A stretch of DNA of 64,000 nucleotides from Punica granatum (GCF_007655135.1 NC_045130.1:18295363-18359362); one strand, 5' to 3'. Counted from the stretch's first letter, positions 1-13,185 are shown. Numbers and translations: made by a program. The notes: generated by a model not told the origin, from the sequence alone.

Positions 1-1696
1 CTTAAAAGTGTCCATTACATTTTTTTCATATATTTCATTTTCTAATATTGTATGCTTTCATGGTAAAAAATTTTAATTCCCATAATTCTAATTGTTTATG
101 GTTACTTACTTTTGATTAAAAAGATAGTGTATCTCTTATTAGTATTTCATTATTTTCTAGTTGTATTTTATATTATATTACATTTATAATTTTGAAAATA
201 GAACTTACTCTCTCTTTTTTTTTTAAATAATTTTCACTTGCATTAATTGAATGCACTTATTGCTTGCAAGTCAATTTTACTATATGTATAGATTATGGAT
301 AAAAAAAGTAGGAGAATTCCCCTCAAGCTCTTACCAAAGCACTAGATGTAAGTTCGTAGAATTATTTAAATTATATAATTTTTTAATTATTTTTTAGGAA
401 TCATTTGTATTTTTCCTAAATCGAGAAAAATTTTCATTTTAGAATTTTTAACGTTATTTTCGATTTTTCATATAATGTTAAATATCATATTTTTTATAAT
501 AAATTTTAATTTATTAAGAGAATTTTTAATTTGTCAAAAATAATCTTTAATTATATATCCCATATACAATTGGTTTTTATATATTATAATTGGTTTGCTA
601 ATAAAATGAACATTGGTGTATGTTCTGCAAGATATCATATTGGATGAGATCGATTTAATTATTTGACTATCGAATATATAATGTTGTCACCATACAAAAT
701 CCAGCACATTTTCATAAATCATATTTTACACCGATACTTAGCAGATGCAACAAAATTTTCCTAGACCAGAACGTTGAGAATTCTGCAATTATAAGTTGTG
801 AAAGTAAAGAGTAGATGCATTTTAAGAAGCAAATGTTCTCAAAATATGCAATTTGAGTGACTCTACACAATTAGCAAATTAGCTGTATAATCTTGTCCCT
901 GCAATTATATTAACTAGAAAAGGTCAATTTTGATCGCTTCACATGATCCAGCTCTGTTTCCTATTTCGTCAGGTTCCCTTCTGATGATGTTCATCAACAA
1001 ACGGATACTAGGGTGGCTTGAGGGTCGATTCAAAAACAATGTTGCAGAAGATTAGGGGAAGCAGGAAAGAAGTGCCCAGCGGAAAGCAAACATTTTCCCA
1101 CTTTACATTATATATTTATTTTTCATAAATTAAATGTACGGTTATAGATGATAAGGCGTATTATCGTACAACTTACCGAAATAATACAATTCTGTTGTAA
1201 AGAAGATAGTGAACAACAATACCGATGAAAGACAGTCTCTTCTTTTGTTTTAAGGTTTGGAGGGAAATATTGGGGAAGGGGCAAGACGTCGTCCTTGTCC
1301 TTCCTGCTAGCGTCTCCCCACACCATTCTGACCATAGACTTCCTTATAATTAACCAGGCTGGTGCAGTAAAACTGAACAACAACCTAGCGTTTATGTATA
1401 TAATTTGATACCCGTCGTATGGCTAAAATCAATCCATAGATCGAATTCCATATAGTACAATTAATTTTGTACCCCGTGATATGAGAGGACTGGTGGGTAT
1501 TTATTACCTGTTTTGATTTCTTGCCTGATTAAGATTCCAATAATAATAACAAAACAAATACTGCAAAATTTTAACGTTTTCTCCGCAGGTCGATATATTA
1601 AACCCTGAAAAGGACAACAAATGCCTAACAAGTTCATATAAAGTGCCAAAGGGTCCGATCGTCCTTCTCAATCTCAATAAATTCATCATCACGTGG

Positions 1697-1722
1697 CTCT
1701 CTCTCTCTCTCTCTCTCTCTCT
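1697..1722. repeat. (CT)13 microsatellite
   Basis: A perfect CT dinucleotide run of 26 bases. AT-rich dinucleotide tracts follow at about 1770-1790 and 1949-1979. Confidence 0.9.
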
Positions 1723-1948
1723 TACATATTTCATACAATTAGAGTATATATTATATAAGCATATTTCCATAATATATATATATATATTTATATATAATAT
1801 TTTCAAAGAGATGTAGTACAGTGGCACATATTTTTGCTTGATAACCAAGAGGTTCTGGATTCGATACTTATTGTGAGACTACTTGTGCTCCTTTATTAGC
1901 TGTTTAAATTTCTATTTCATATTAGGCCATGAACATCCTTTTAACCGA

Positions 1949-1981
<33 letters not shown>

Positions 1982-4187
1982 ACATAAACAAATGTGTATA
2001 TTATATATGCATAAAGATGCAATATAAGGAGCAAGTCCATTAAATCCTAGCCCCCATCTTTTTGCGACCTCTTCGGTATTCTCTCTAACGTTTCGTTTCC
2101 TCTCCCTCTGTCTCTCTCTCTTTCTCTCCCCCCTCAACCTCTTCGTCATAAGGTCCCCAGCACTTAGCTAAGCAGCTTCCCCAAAATTCGTTGGATAGAC
2201 TACTCAATATATAGCCCTCAACCTTGCGTTTTACACTTCTTGTGAGGCCCTTACTTCCCGGGGCTGATTCATCAATGATATCCCCGAAAAAGGTACTAGT
2301 CTGAGAAATAAACCCAGGAGGGAGCGAGAGGGTCATAGTTAACATATGCATACTTTCATCTAGTGCCCAGTGGAAGGAAGCGCGCTTGCTCAAGGGATGT
2401 TCGGTCTAAGCAGTAAGCTCTCTCTCTTCTCTTTCTGCCTCTATCTCTCTCCACTTATACGTAGTTCGAAATGTGCACTTGCTAACTCTTGCAACGCTAG
2501 TGTTTTCGGCCGGGAGACTTTGTGGTCGTATCACGCGTTCTTCTAAAAGCTCTAAGATCAGTAGAGATGTATATGTCGATCTCCTACATACCATATTTAT
2601 AACCCTTACATGCCAAATATGACTTACGAAATCAAGCGGCGGAACCATGGACGAAAATCATAAAAGTTTTTACTGAATAACAATCATGAAACTTAATTTC
2701 CAATAGTGGAATGGACAATCTGTTCCGAATAAGAAAACCACTGTCCCAGTACATACCTAAGTATTAAAAAAGGCCAATGATTAGATATGGAATTATAGTT
2801 AAGATTGATAATCAAAGTGTCGTAGGTTACCTGGAGCGCATGGGCGAAAATCATGTTAAGTATTTCCTTATTTTCCAAGAAAAGGAGAATATCATATCTT
2901 TGCATTCTCAGCTGGAGATGCAGAAAAGAGGTGAATGTCACAGATGTTTCTTGGTAACTCCTACAGTCAACCATAAAATAATAGCTAACTTAGTGCCATA
3001 ATACTATTTTGTCCGTTTGTCTGGTGTTTACTCATTTTATGATTTTTGAAAAAAGTGGGTGCAGTGGCTTAATCCTTTTTAGAGCCAACATGTTCCGCGT
3101 TGATTTTCGTTAATCGCCTTCATGTCTGTTTATTTAATCTTTTATCTTCTTTTCTGAGTAGACGAAACTCTCTTGAATCGGGAAAAAAAATTATATTTTC
3201 TAATTATTGCTCTTATAAAAAATTCAGAAAAAACAAATATGGATTGGAATTTTTAATTTTCAAATGGTTGCATTAGAAAATTTTTCTATTTTTAATTTTT
3301 TTAAAAAAGAAAAAAAAAATTAATGAAACAGTTAATAAAATGAGTAAAAAAAATGTAATTATAATAATGCCATTAATTATTTATATAATTTAAATACTGT
3401 GTGGGATTTTCATTAACACCCAAAGTGGGTGCAATGTTTTTCAATTGAATGTCTCTATGGATGTGAGTGTCTTGCTTTTTGACGTGGCGCCCAAGTTAGG
3501 CTCTCCCTTTGGGCTTGCCCTAAAAGGAGCAAATTACATAGACCAATTGGAGAGTGTCAAGTCACTATATGTAAGTGATTGTTGGTGACATTACTTGGAA
3601 AATAATAAGAGATTTATTATTCTATGAGATGAATTTATTATTTTTTAAGACTGTACTCTAGTATCCAGAAATTCAACAAGCCCCATCTAATTCAATTAGA
3701 GTTAGATCGGCCCATTAAGAATGAATTTTAATATTCTGAATACAACAAACTTTTCTTAAATAGCAAGTTCCTTTACCAAATAATAAGAGATTTATTATTT
3801 TTTGGAGCGTTCTTAAAATAGCTCTTTTAAGCAGTGTTAACAGATTGGACCGAACAACAAACTGATGGAGGTATGGGTTCATAAGGTCACGAGTCCAACC
3901 GGCTAGATTCGATTGAACAAACATCATGTTTAATTAAAATTATATAAATACTTATATTATTATAAAAATAAGTTAATTAACAAAAAAAAACCATTTAGTT
4001 GGAATACAAGTACAAGTATAATTAATAATAGAAAATATCAAGATACTCTGAAGACACGTTAATATTAAAAATGGTGAACTTAGAAATTGATCAAATTAGC
4101 ATGTGAACAAATAGCAAATAAGGCATTGCTGCATAACTGGTTTAGGTGTGTGTTTATATGCTGCTTGAATTTGAGGTCACAAGTTCG

Positions 4188-4353
4188 TCCATCCTCGCCC
4201 ATTAATTTTCCCCGTCCAATTTACAAAAGAAGAACCGACAGAACCTGTCGACGTCACAGTTTCAAGTCCATTTTCATCCATTAGTAATTTTCAGTTCAAG
4301 TCCATCCTTATCCATTAATTTTCCCCGTCCAATTTACAAAAAGAAGAACCGAT
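4188..4353. repeat. Diverged direct duplication, period about 113 bp
   Basis: The stretch containing CATTAATTTTCCCCGTCCAA and then AGAAGAACCGA occurs twice, around 4188-4240 and 4301-4353, with a few differences. The AATTTTCCCC core is 113 bases apart. It is probably part of an unclassified old repeat. Confidence 0.6.
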
Positions 4354-4430
4354 CGACTGAACCAGCCGTTTCAGTTGAAAACCGCCAGTTTTAACAAAAA
4401 TTTGTCTGGTCTAATAATGGGTTCATGCTT

Positions 4431-4520
4431 TTACTGCTGGTTTGAATTGCAAGTTATGAATGATTATTTATATTATAACCTTTCATAACCCCATAACCTG
4501 CAATCCAAACGAATTAGTAA
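4431..4520. mobile_element. Small foldback (MITE-like) element
   Basis: The two ends are inverted copies. The left end reads TTACTGCTGGTTTGAATTGC and the reverse complement of the right end reads TTACTAATTCGTTTGGATTG. The pairing continues inward through GTTATG. Length is about 90 bp. The TIR core GTTTGGATTG is like the other Harbinger/Tourist-type foldbacks in this window (14606-14838 and about 54541-54692). Exact ends and target-site duplication are uncertain. Confidence 0.5.
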
Positions 4521-4983
4521 CGGTGCTCTGAATGGCAGGCACACTCTAGAAGAATAAAAAATATGATGGACAATAAACGTACGTACATAATTGTGGTATA
4601 AATAGGAACTACATTTTATGTGAGCGGACTTTACTAATGACGTAACACTAAAAACACCTTGTGATCAAGAAATAGTCTAAGCTATTAAGTGGGACATCTC
4701 GTAGTTTTCCCGAGAGAGGAACATATATGTAAGGGATAGATATTTTTAGGGAGTGCTTGCCTGTTTGACCCACCCATGTGGATAAATATCTAGATCTAGA
4801 TAGAACTATCAATCAGGGGATCCGAAACAATTAGCTTGAACCGAACGAATGTCATATTCAAATTGCTCAATCTGCCGTTAAACAGCTATGCAATGATCCT
4901 ACCACGAACAACTGCTAACATTACAAACCAAAAGGCCCTGACCGCAATCTGTACCTATCCACTGTAACAAGAATCACTCAAAA

Positions 4984-5186
4984 TCAAACCGACACAGCTA
5001 ATTTCATAAGATTAAACGAGAACCCGAATCCAGGGACAGCAATGGATATAGCAAACAGATCGGGGGAAACTAAATTCCCCATGTGGGGCTCAATGAGGGA
5101 GCATTTATTGGCTGCACCAGTCGTCCCTTGATCCATCAAGTTCTTCAAAACTGTAGCTTCCAAATAGACCATAAACGCATCAAACC
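4984..5186 (-). CDS. Possible terminal exon of an unrecognised minus-strand gene
   Basis: On the minus strand a good acceptor (TTTCATTGCAG, ending at 5187) is followed by about 67 codons without a stop, ending in TGA at 4984-4986. The translated piece includes the motifs NLMDQGTTGAANKCSLIEPH and VPGFGFSFNLM. I do not recognise the family, and I find no upstream exon between here and the ABCC start at 5718. A chance open frame of this length is quite possible. If real, the gene would be transcribed divergently from the transporter, with its 5' part overlapping the transporter's promoter region. Confidence 0.2.
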
Positions 5187-5717
5187 CTGCAATGAAAGGA
5201 AAATTATTAAGAAGAAAAACGAAATAAAGGGGAGGAAAAAAAACATAAACGAAGTTAAGATGAATCCAAAGAATGATAAGACATTAACAGATGACAAATC
5301 CTAAACAGAGTAGACAGGAAGATCATGGAAACAACCAACAAGTAAATTCCCCTTACAATCTTGGATTGGCAAGGTTTCTATGTCGTCATCCCTTATAAAG
5401 CTGAACAGTAACAACACAGCAAGAGGACAGAGGCATTGGGAATAAACGTCTTCTCAATGATAGCTCCCGGACGCATTTTCATTTCTAACCGATGAATTAT
5501 TCGGAACTGTATTCAGAGAACCATAACTATTGGTCTCAGACTCACATTTCATATATTTATACCATGCATGAAGTAGGAAGCATCATAACGTCGAACGGCT
5601 TTCAGAATCCAGAGTGATATATGCCACGTATATCATACAGGATGTGACAGAAGTTGAGGATACCTTTAATATCTGCCGAGAATATGTTCCTAACAAGTTC
5701 TGAATCTCAAAACAGAT
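5187..5717. other. Upstream region of the ABC transporter gene
   Basis: AT-rich, with no coding sequence I can support on the plus strand. An ATATTTATACC sequence near 5555-5565 is a weak TATA candidate. An upstream ATG lies in another frame at 5654 and opens an overlapping 191-codon frame, which I treat as a shadow of the transporter exon. Confidence 0.4.
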
Positions 5718-8700
5718 ATGCAGATTCTTCAGGAGGTTCGAGCACCATGGGCTCTGCAGCTAAACTCGTTCTGCTTGAGGGAGAAAATCAGCATCGGCAT
5801 ACAGCTTTGTTTCCTTGGGATTCTCCTACTTCGCTTTGCACCAAAGCTCCTGAGCTTTCTGCGCAAATGGAGATCAAAAACATCAGACCAAGAAGAGTCG
5901 GAAGAATACAAGTACCACTCACTAATAAAATTCGGCATGTCATACAAGTCCGGTGTTATTTGCTCTACCTTGGTGTTGGGAACTCACTTACTCATGCTGT
6001 TGATGTTGCTAAACGGAAACAATACCCAGTGCCACTCTGCTCTTCAAGCTTTCTCTTCCGAGGTAATGCAGGTAGTTTCATGTGTCATAGCACTCTTTGC
6101 CTTGTACAAGGTACCAAAGAAGAAGCAAATGAAGTTCCCAGGGATGTTAAGGGCCTGGTGGGTATGCAGCTTCTTACTAGCTGCTGTTTCCATGGCTCTC
6201 GATACCTACTACAAAATTATGGCCCATGAAAGCTTTAAGATGAGGGATTTGGCTAATTTCCTTGGCCTCCTGGAATCAACCTTGCTGTTTAGCATCTCAA
6301 TTTATGGGAAAGCTGGCATGCCCTCATTGGAATTAAATGGCGTCACTGAACCACTTCTTGGAGAAAAAGTCGACAGGTATTCCAAGAGGGAATCATATTA
6401 TGGAAAAGCCACGCTCATCCAGCTCGTTACCTTTTCCTGGCTCAACCCACTGTTCGCTGTAGGGATCAAGAAACCCATTGAGCAGGATGAAATACCAAAT
6501 GTGGATACCAAGGACTCGGCAACATTTAATTCTCAGTCATTCATCGATTGCATTAAGTGTGTCAAGGAAAGAGACAGGACCAGAAACCCATCTATCTACA
6601 AAGCAATCTTTCTGTTCATCAGGAAGAAAGCAACAATCAACGCATCATTTGCAATTGTAAGTGCTGTAGCATCGTACGCAGGCCCATACCTGATCGATGA
6701 TTTTGTCAACTTCTTGACGGACAAGAGTAACCGAAGCCTCAAGGATGGCTATCTCCTGGCACTGGGGTTTCTAGGAGCCAAAATGGTTGAGACGATAGCA
6801 CAGAGGCAATGGATATTTGGGGCTCGCCAACTCGGGCTTCGTGTCAGAGCTTCCCTCATATCAAGTATATACAAGAAGGGGCTGGTTCTGTCGAGCCAAT
6901 CAAGACAGAGCCACACGAGCGGAGAGATCATCAACTACATGAGCGTAGATATACAGAGGATCACAGACCTCATCTGGTACCTAAACATAATATGGATGTT
7001 GCCCATACAAATTTCCTTAGCCATCTACATTCTGCATACAAACTTGGGCGTAGGGTCATTCGCTGCTTTAGCTGCAACATTAGCTGTGATGGCCTGCAAC
7101 ATACCCATTACGAGAATCCAGAAAAGATACCAGACCAAAATAATGGAAGCGAAAGACAGCAGGATGAAGTCCACCTCTGAAATTCTTCGAAACATGAAGA
7201 CGATAAAGCTCCAAGCATGGGACAATCAGTTTCTTCACAGGCTGGCGAGCTTGCGGAAGATAGAGTCTGATTGGATATGGAAGTCCATGAAGCTCTCTTC
7301 TCTTACAGCTTTCATCTTCTGGGGCTCGCCTACTTTTATCTCCATTGTGACTTTCATAGCATGCATGATGTTGGGGGTTCAACTCACAGCTGGGAGAGTC
7401 TTAGCTGCATTAGCTACCTTCCGTATGTTACAAGACCCAATATTTAGTCTGCCGGATCTGCTCAATGTCATTGCACAAGGCAAGGTTTCAGCAGACAGGA
7501 TAGCTTCCTACCTTCAAGAAGACGAAATTCAGCAGGATGCAATCGAGTATGTCCCAAAAACACAAGCCTCATTTGATGTTGAAATCAGCGACGGGAAATT
7601 CAGCTGGGATTCAGAGTCCTCTCGCCCCACTCTCGATAATATACAGTTAGTGGTCAAAAAGGGAACGAAGGTGGCGATATGTGGGACCGTTGGATCAGGG
7701 AAATCGAGTCTGCTCTCGGGCATTCTTGGAGAAATACGGAAACTATCAGGTGATGTGAAGATCAGTGGCACAAAAGCTTATGTTCCTCAGTCACCCTGGA
7801 TACTTTCCGGGAATATCAGGGATAACATACTATTCGGGAACCAGTATGATTCCGACAAGTATGATAGGACGGTCAAAGCTTGCGCCTTGATTAAGGATTT
7901 CGAGCTGTTCTCAGCTGGTGATTTAACGGAGATTGGAGAAAGAGGGATAAACATGAGTGGAGGACAGAAGCAGAGGATACAGATAGCTCGCGCGGTTTAC
8001 CAGGACGCAGATATTTATCTGCTCGATGATCCTTTCAGTGCAGTTGATGCCCACACAGGAACTCAACTCTTCAAGGTATGAGCATTTGCCCTTCTCCTGA
8101 TAAGATAATTTTTATGACAACGGACTCCAAGTCGAATCAAACCGTAAATGTTCTCTTTCCTAGGACTGTCTGATGGGAATGCTCAAAGACAAGACTGTTA
8201 TATTCGTCACTCACCAAGTAGAATTTCTTCCTGCAGCAGACCTTATTCTGGTAAATCCCGCCTCAAAGCAACTTCTCTGCTTCCCTTTCTATAGCAAAAC
8301 TTCACTAACCTCGTCCCCTTATGTACCAAATGCTTCATGAGGTAACTGGAATATCTTGTGGTGATTCCGCATATGCATAGGTAATGCGTGATGGAAGGAT
8401 TGCACAAGCTGGAACTTTTGAAGAGCTCATGAAACAAAACACTGGATTTGAAGTGCTAGTGGGTGCTCATAACCATGCCTTGGAGTCGATTCTCACCATT
8501 GAAAACTCAAACAGACCATCTGATGAGCTGCAACCTGATGGTGAGTCCAATGAAGAACTCACTTCAAATGCCGAACTGGCGTACACGAGACAAGACTCAG
8601 AGCATAGTCTCTTTGAAGATAACTCTGAGCAAAAGGGAAAGCTGGTGCAAGATGAGGAGAGAGAGAAGGGAGGAATTGGGAAAGAAATATACTGGTCTTA

Positions 8701-11682
8701 TATCACCATGGTTAAACGTGGCGCATTTGTTCCATTCATAATCCTCGCCCAATCATCGTTCCAGATGTTACAGATTGCAAGTAACTACTGGATGGCATGG
8801 ACTTCTCCTCCCACTAGTGAAGCAGAACCGAGACTAGGCATGAAATTCGTGTTGTCTGTTTACGTACTTCTCTCTGTTGGAAGTTCATTATGTGTGCTGC
8901 TTCGAGCAATACTAAATGCGATAGCCGGACTCTGGACATCTCAGATGCTCTTCACTAATATGCTTCAGAGTGTGATGCGTGCCCCAATGTCATTTTTCGA
9001 TTCAACCCCCACAGGGAGGATCTTAAACAGGGTAAGTACCATGTGGTGATGATGATTCATTACCAGAGAACTTCATAAAGTTAGGTACCCAAACCATGTA
9101 TTACTTTGCTTATGATCCTTGAATCTTTGTATGCACATATAGTTCTTTGATACAATTTAAGCAACATAATGATGCAGTAAAGATTGTTACTTCTCTTGAA
9201 TGGGAAGTACGAGTTGCTTAAATTGACATTAGCAAACACAGGTGTCGATAAATTCAGTTGCATAACAATCTCAAGCTATACCATATGCAGGCATCTACAG
9301 ATCAAAGTGTGCTAGACCTGGAAATACCTGGCAAATTAGGATGGTGCGCATTCTCCATAATACAGCTTCTGGGGACCATTGCAGTAATGTCACAAGTAGC
9401 ATGGGAAGTGTTTGTGATCTTCATTCCAGTCACAGCAATATGCATATGGTACCAGGTAAGCCACTAACTCGCCCATCAGAATGGGAAAATGATAAGTCCT
9501 ATATATAGTTTCACTGGTAATCATTAGACGTGAAGTTTAAAATATGTCTGAATGAGGTTTTCGATTAGAAAAAGATTAGTAAAATTCTAAAAAGTTTAAT
9601 GAAGTTTGTTTCAAAGAAACAAAAATATCACGAGTCATTAGTAGAAAGCTCTCCGAGTGACATGTTGGCCTCGCTCTCACTGCACGAACCTCAAGAGGAC
9701 TTTCACTGTGGTTGTTCCAGAGATACTACATACCAACAGCAAGAGAGCTGGCACGTCTATCAGGGATTCAGAGAGCTCCTATTCTCCATCACTTCGCAGA
9801 ATCACTGGCAGGAGCTGCAACAATCCGTGCTTTTGGTCAAGGAGAACGTTTTAGCAATGGGAACCTTGGACTTATCGACAACCATTCAAGACCATGGTTT
9901 CATAATGCATCAGCAATGGAATGGCTATCCTTCCGACTCAATCTTCTGTCAAATTTTGTGTTTGCCTTCTCATTGGTTGTACTTGTAACCCTTCCTGAAG
10001 GAATCATCAATCCAAGTAAGTACCAGATCACGGATTCTCTATTCTTATCATCATGACAGGAAATATTCGATATGTTCATTTCCTACATTTTGCTTAAGGC
10101 ATGCATCTTCCGAGAGGGCTGACTGAAGATCTAAACTTGATCTGCTACAAGATGATCTGCCTAATCATTTTACTGGCGTAACTTCTACTTGTTGCCCAAC
10201 CAGATGAACTACCGTGAACATTGAAAAAGAGCTTTCTTTCATCTCACAGGTCTTGCAGGGCTGGCAGTCACATATGGCATAAACTTGAACGTTCTGCAAG
10301 CTTCAGTTATATGGAACATGTGCAATGCAGAGAACAAAATGATCTCGGTAGAGAGAATACTCCAGTACTCAAAGCTAAAAAGTGAAGCGGCTCTCTTGAT
10401 AGAAGATAGCAGGCCAACAAGCAACTGGCCAGAATACGGAACAATAAGCTTCAAAAATTTGCAGGTACTCAAAAAGTATCTACAATCGGAACAACAGGGA
10501 TTATACGTAATTTATTTACCCAGTGATGATCCTTAATGGTGATATAAGATTGATTTGTATTCGTGGTGCACAATCGATCTAAAGCTCCTTTTGGTAATGC
10601 TCTAACTCAAAATATTAACCTGCTGGGCTTGCAGATTCGTTATGCAGAACACCTCCCATCTGTTCTCAAGAACATAGACTGCACATTCCCAGGAAAGCGA
10701 AAAATTGGTGTTGTGGGAAGGACAGGAAGTGGCAAATCAACTCTTATACAAGCCCTTTTCAGAATCATTGAACCTAGACAAGGAAGCATCGTAATTGATG
10801 GTGTGGACATATGTAAAATAGGCCTCCATGATCTTAGGTCAAGGCTTAGCATCATACCGCAGGACCCCACGATGTTTGAAGGAACTGTTAGAGGGAACCT
10901 CGACCCCCTGCAGCAATACTCTGATCATGATGTATGGGAGGTAATGATTTTTCTCTATAACATAAGTGAGGTTGCTGTTGTAAAGGATCACGTAATTTTT
11001 CACTCTTTTCTGGCTTACCATAGATCTCAAATTTATGCATATGGAAGCTACAAATTTAGAACTCATTGTAAAAATATCCTCCAACTTTCCAGTCTTTAGA
11101 TAAATGCCAACTCGGTGACCTGGTGAGGGCAAAGGAAGAAAAGCTGGATTCCACAGGTACATCTCTTGTGCTTCGACTGCGTTTTGCACATTTGTTATCG
11201 AAAACTCAGCACAACTTTTCCATAACAGTGGTTGAGAGTGGCGAAAATTGGAGTGTGGGACAAAGACAACTATTCTGTCTTGGACGAGCATTATTGAAGA
11301 AAAGCAGCATTCTAGTACTAGATGAAGCGACAGCATCGGTTGACTCCGCCACTGACGGGGTTATCCAAAAGATCATCAGTCAAGAATTCAAAGACCGAAC
11401 TGTCGTGACAATAGCCCACAGGATACACACAGTCATAGACAGCAATCTTGTTCTGGTCCTCAGCGATGGTACGCAATCATCGTTGCAGTTGCTGATGCTT
11501 ACATTTACATATCTGTTCCAGGTGATGTGCTGACCTTTCCACATGTTTCAACAGGGAGAGTAGCAGAATTCGACTCACCTTCGAAGCTACTCGAGAGGGA
11601 AGACTCGTTCTTTTCGAAGCTCATAAAGGAGTACTCCATGAGATCAAAGAGCTTCAGCAGCTTAGCAAATGAGGACAGCTAA
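5718..11682 (+). CDS. ABC transporter C family (MRP) protein, ABCC8-like, 10 exons
   Basis: Full-length ABCC/MRP-type transporter, 1502 codons plus stop. Exons read from GT-AG sites and protein continuity: 5718-8075, 8164-8250, 8381-9031, 9291-9455, 9721-10015, 10250-10464, 10635-10940, 11093-11156, 11229-11468, 11555-11682. Phases join cleanly at every junction. The N-terminus has hydrophobic TMD0-like segments, then TMD1. NBD1 follows, with Walker A at G656-S663, SGGQ signature at 747-750 and Walker B ending in D770-D771. The Asp in place of the catalytic Glu is usual for ABCC NBD1. TMD2 follows. NBD2 has Walker A at 1285-1292, SVGQ at 1389-1392 and Walker B with Glu1413. The family exports glutathione and other conjugated anions, often into the vacuole; the substrate here is unknown. 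5718 is the first in-frame ATG after a stop at 5691. The ABCC8 assignment rests on overall resemblance and could be another clade member. Confidence 0.88.
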
Positions 11683-11928
11683 TGGAAGAGATCACCAATG
11701 TTGCGGTTGCCCGACACATTTGCTGTTCACCCTGAAGTCCGAACATAAGGCATAATACCTATCTATCAATGTGGGCTCATGGAATTTGATACCGACTACT
11801 AGCAGAGTGAGTACAAAGCGGAAAGCAGGAAACCATTCTTTCGCTCAAAACAAGCTCTCTTATTTCACCTCCATAATAAAATAACACCAGTATGAAATTA
11901 AAATCCAATTTTTGTAGCTTTTTGAATA
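11683..11928 (+). other. 3' UTR of the ABC transporter gene
   Basis: The sequence after the TAA carries AATAAA at 11875-11880, a plausible polyadenylation signal. The segment up to about 11928 is repeated in inverted orientation at 12680-13185 together with the last two exons. Confidence 0.55.
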
Positions 11929-12679
11929 TAACGGATCTCTTACTATTTGGTATTGTATGAGAATGCTTCAAGTAGCTCAAATATGAATTGCAGCAAATGT
12001 TGTGTCGATTTTACGAAATATGACTTGCCAGAACAGCATTTACAACAAAACAAAACATCGACGGTTGGCCAATCATGTAATAGAAACATGAAGGATAACA
12101 CAATCATCCAGTACATCGTTCAAAGATATCAATCAAGGTACATTAAAGTATAGACTGTGTTGCGTCTGATGTACGATTGTAGAAGACAATATGAACGAAA
12201 AAACAAAAGTGACACACGGAATTGATTATCCAGTTCGTCAGTAATTCTGACTACGTCTGGGGGCGCCGCCAAGCCAAGTATATCCACTATTTTTTTAGTT
12301 AGGGTTATAAGAGATATAAACAGCTGTTTTAAAGGGAACAAGCCCTAATTACATCCTCAATGGGCCGAATACAATATGGGCCGGGGGCTACGCCCCCGGG
12401 CCCCAAGCAGGGGGGCGCTGCCCCCCTGCAACCCCCAGCCAACTCACCGACGAGTTGGATCGCCGATCTTGATCCGGATTCACAGTACTTTAGCCTCCAT
12501 AACTTAACAGACTGCTCAAGCATCCCAGTAGACTCATACCTTGAATTGAACCATAAAAATCGACCAAGGAGAAATACTCATATGGCATCCGGACTAAGGT
12601 TAGATGGGAGAAAAAAAGGAGCTTCCGCACTTGGAACTTGGTTGAATCATTCCAAAAGAAAGCTTGTTTCAATCTGATA
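11929..12679. other. Spacer between the inverted ABCC tail copies
   Basis: No gene is recognised. It contains two GC-rich hairpins (12381-12428) in otherwise AT-rich DNA, suggesting inserted repeat sequence. The reading frames here have no recognisable motifs. Confidence 0.5.
12381..12428. repeat. Two adjacent GC-rich hairpins
   Basis: CCGGGGGC-TAC-GCCCCCGG (12381-12399) has an 8-bp perfect stem. CAGGGGGGC-GCT-GCCCCCCTG (12408-12428) has a 9-bp perfect stem. They sit 8 bases apart in AT-rich surroundings. They do not belong to the transporter sequence and look like part of an inserted repeat of unknown family. Confidence 0.8.
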
Positions 12680-13185
12680 AATTCAAAAAGCTACAAAATT
12701 TGGATTTTAATTCATACTGTTGTTATTCTATTATGGAGGTGAAATAAGAGAACTTGTTTCGAGCAAAAGAATGGTTTCCTGCTTTCCGCTTTGTACTCAC
12801 TCCTCTAGTAGTCAGTATCAAATTCCACGAGCCCATATTGATAGATTGGTATTATGCCTTATGTTCGGACTTGAGGGCGAACAGCAAATGCGTCGGGCAA
12901 TCACAACATCGGTGATCTCTTCCATTAGCTGTCCTGATTTGCTAAGCTGCTGAAGCTCTTTGATCTCATGGAGTACTTTATGAGCTTCGAGAAGAATGAG
13001 TCTTCCCTCTCGAGTAGCTTCGAAGGTGAGTCGAATTCTGTTACTCTCCCTGTTGAAACACGTGGACAGGTCAGCACATCACCTGGAACAGATATTTAAA
13101 TGTAAGCATCAGCAACTGCAACAATGATTGCGTACCATCGCTGAGGACCAGAACAAGATCGCTGTCTGACTGCGGGCTATTGTCA
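12680..13185 (-). pseudogene. Inverted, truncated copy of the ABCC gene 3' end
   Basis: On the minus strand this matches 11404-11928: the end of exon 9, intron 9, exon 10 with its stop, and the 3' UTR. Differences include loss of about 13 bases in the exon 9 part (around 13163-13175), loss of one GAG codon in exon 10, and scattered substitutions. Nothing upstream of late exon 9 is present, so no transporter can be made. At 13181-13185 it abuts the large inverted repeat. It lies tail-to-tail with the intact gene. It could be the remnant of an inverted duplication or the truncated tail of a former neighbouring paralogue. Confidence 0.85.

Larger units (their letters stand above)
1..4983. other. 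AT-rich intergenic region
   Basis: I see no recognisable gene here. The stretch holds poly-A/T runs, a (CT)13 microsatellite, AT dinucleotide tracts, a local duplication near 4188-4353 and a foldback element at 4431-4520. Short open frames on the minus strand around 1123-2650 are low-complexity or start at non-ATG codons, and I do not support them as genes. Confidence 0.6.

Noticed and set aside
2085..2648. Minus-strand frames of 80-102 codons
   Set aside because: The 102-codon frame begins at a non-ATG codon and includes CT-repeat translation. No domain recognised.
5654..6229. 191-codon plus-strand frame overlapping the start of the ABCC gene
   Set aside because: The ABCC frame on the same stretch runs 786 codons with clear family motifs. 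This one is a shadow, at most an upstream overlapping frame.
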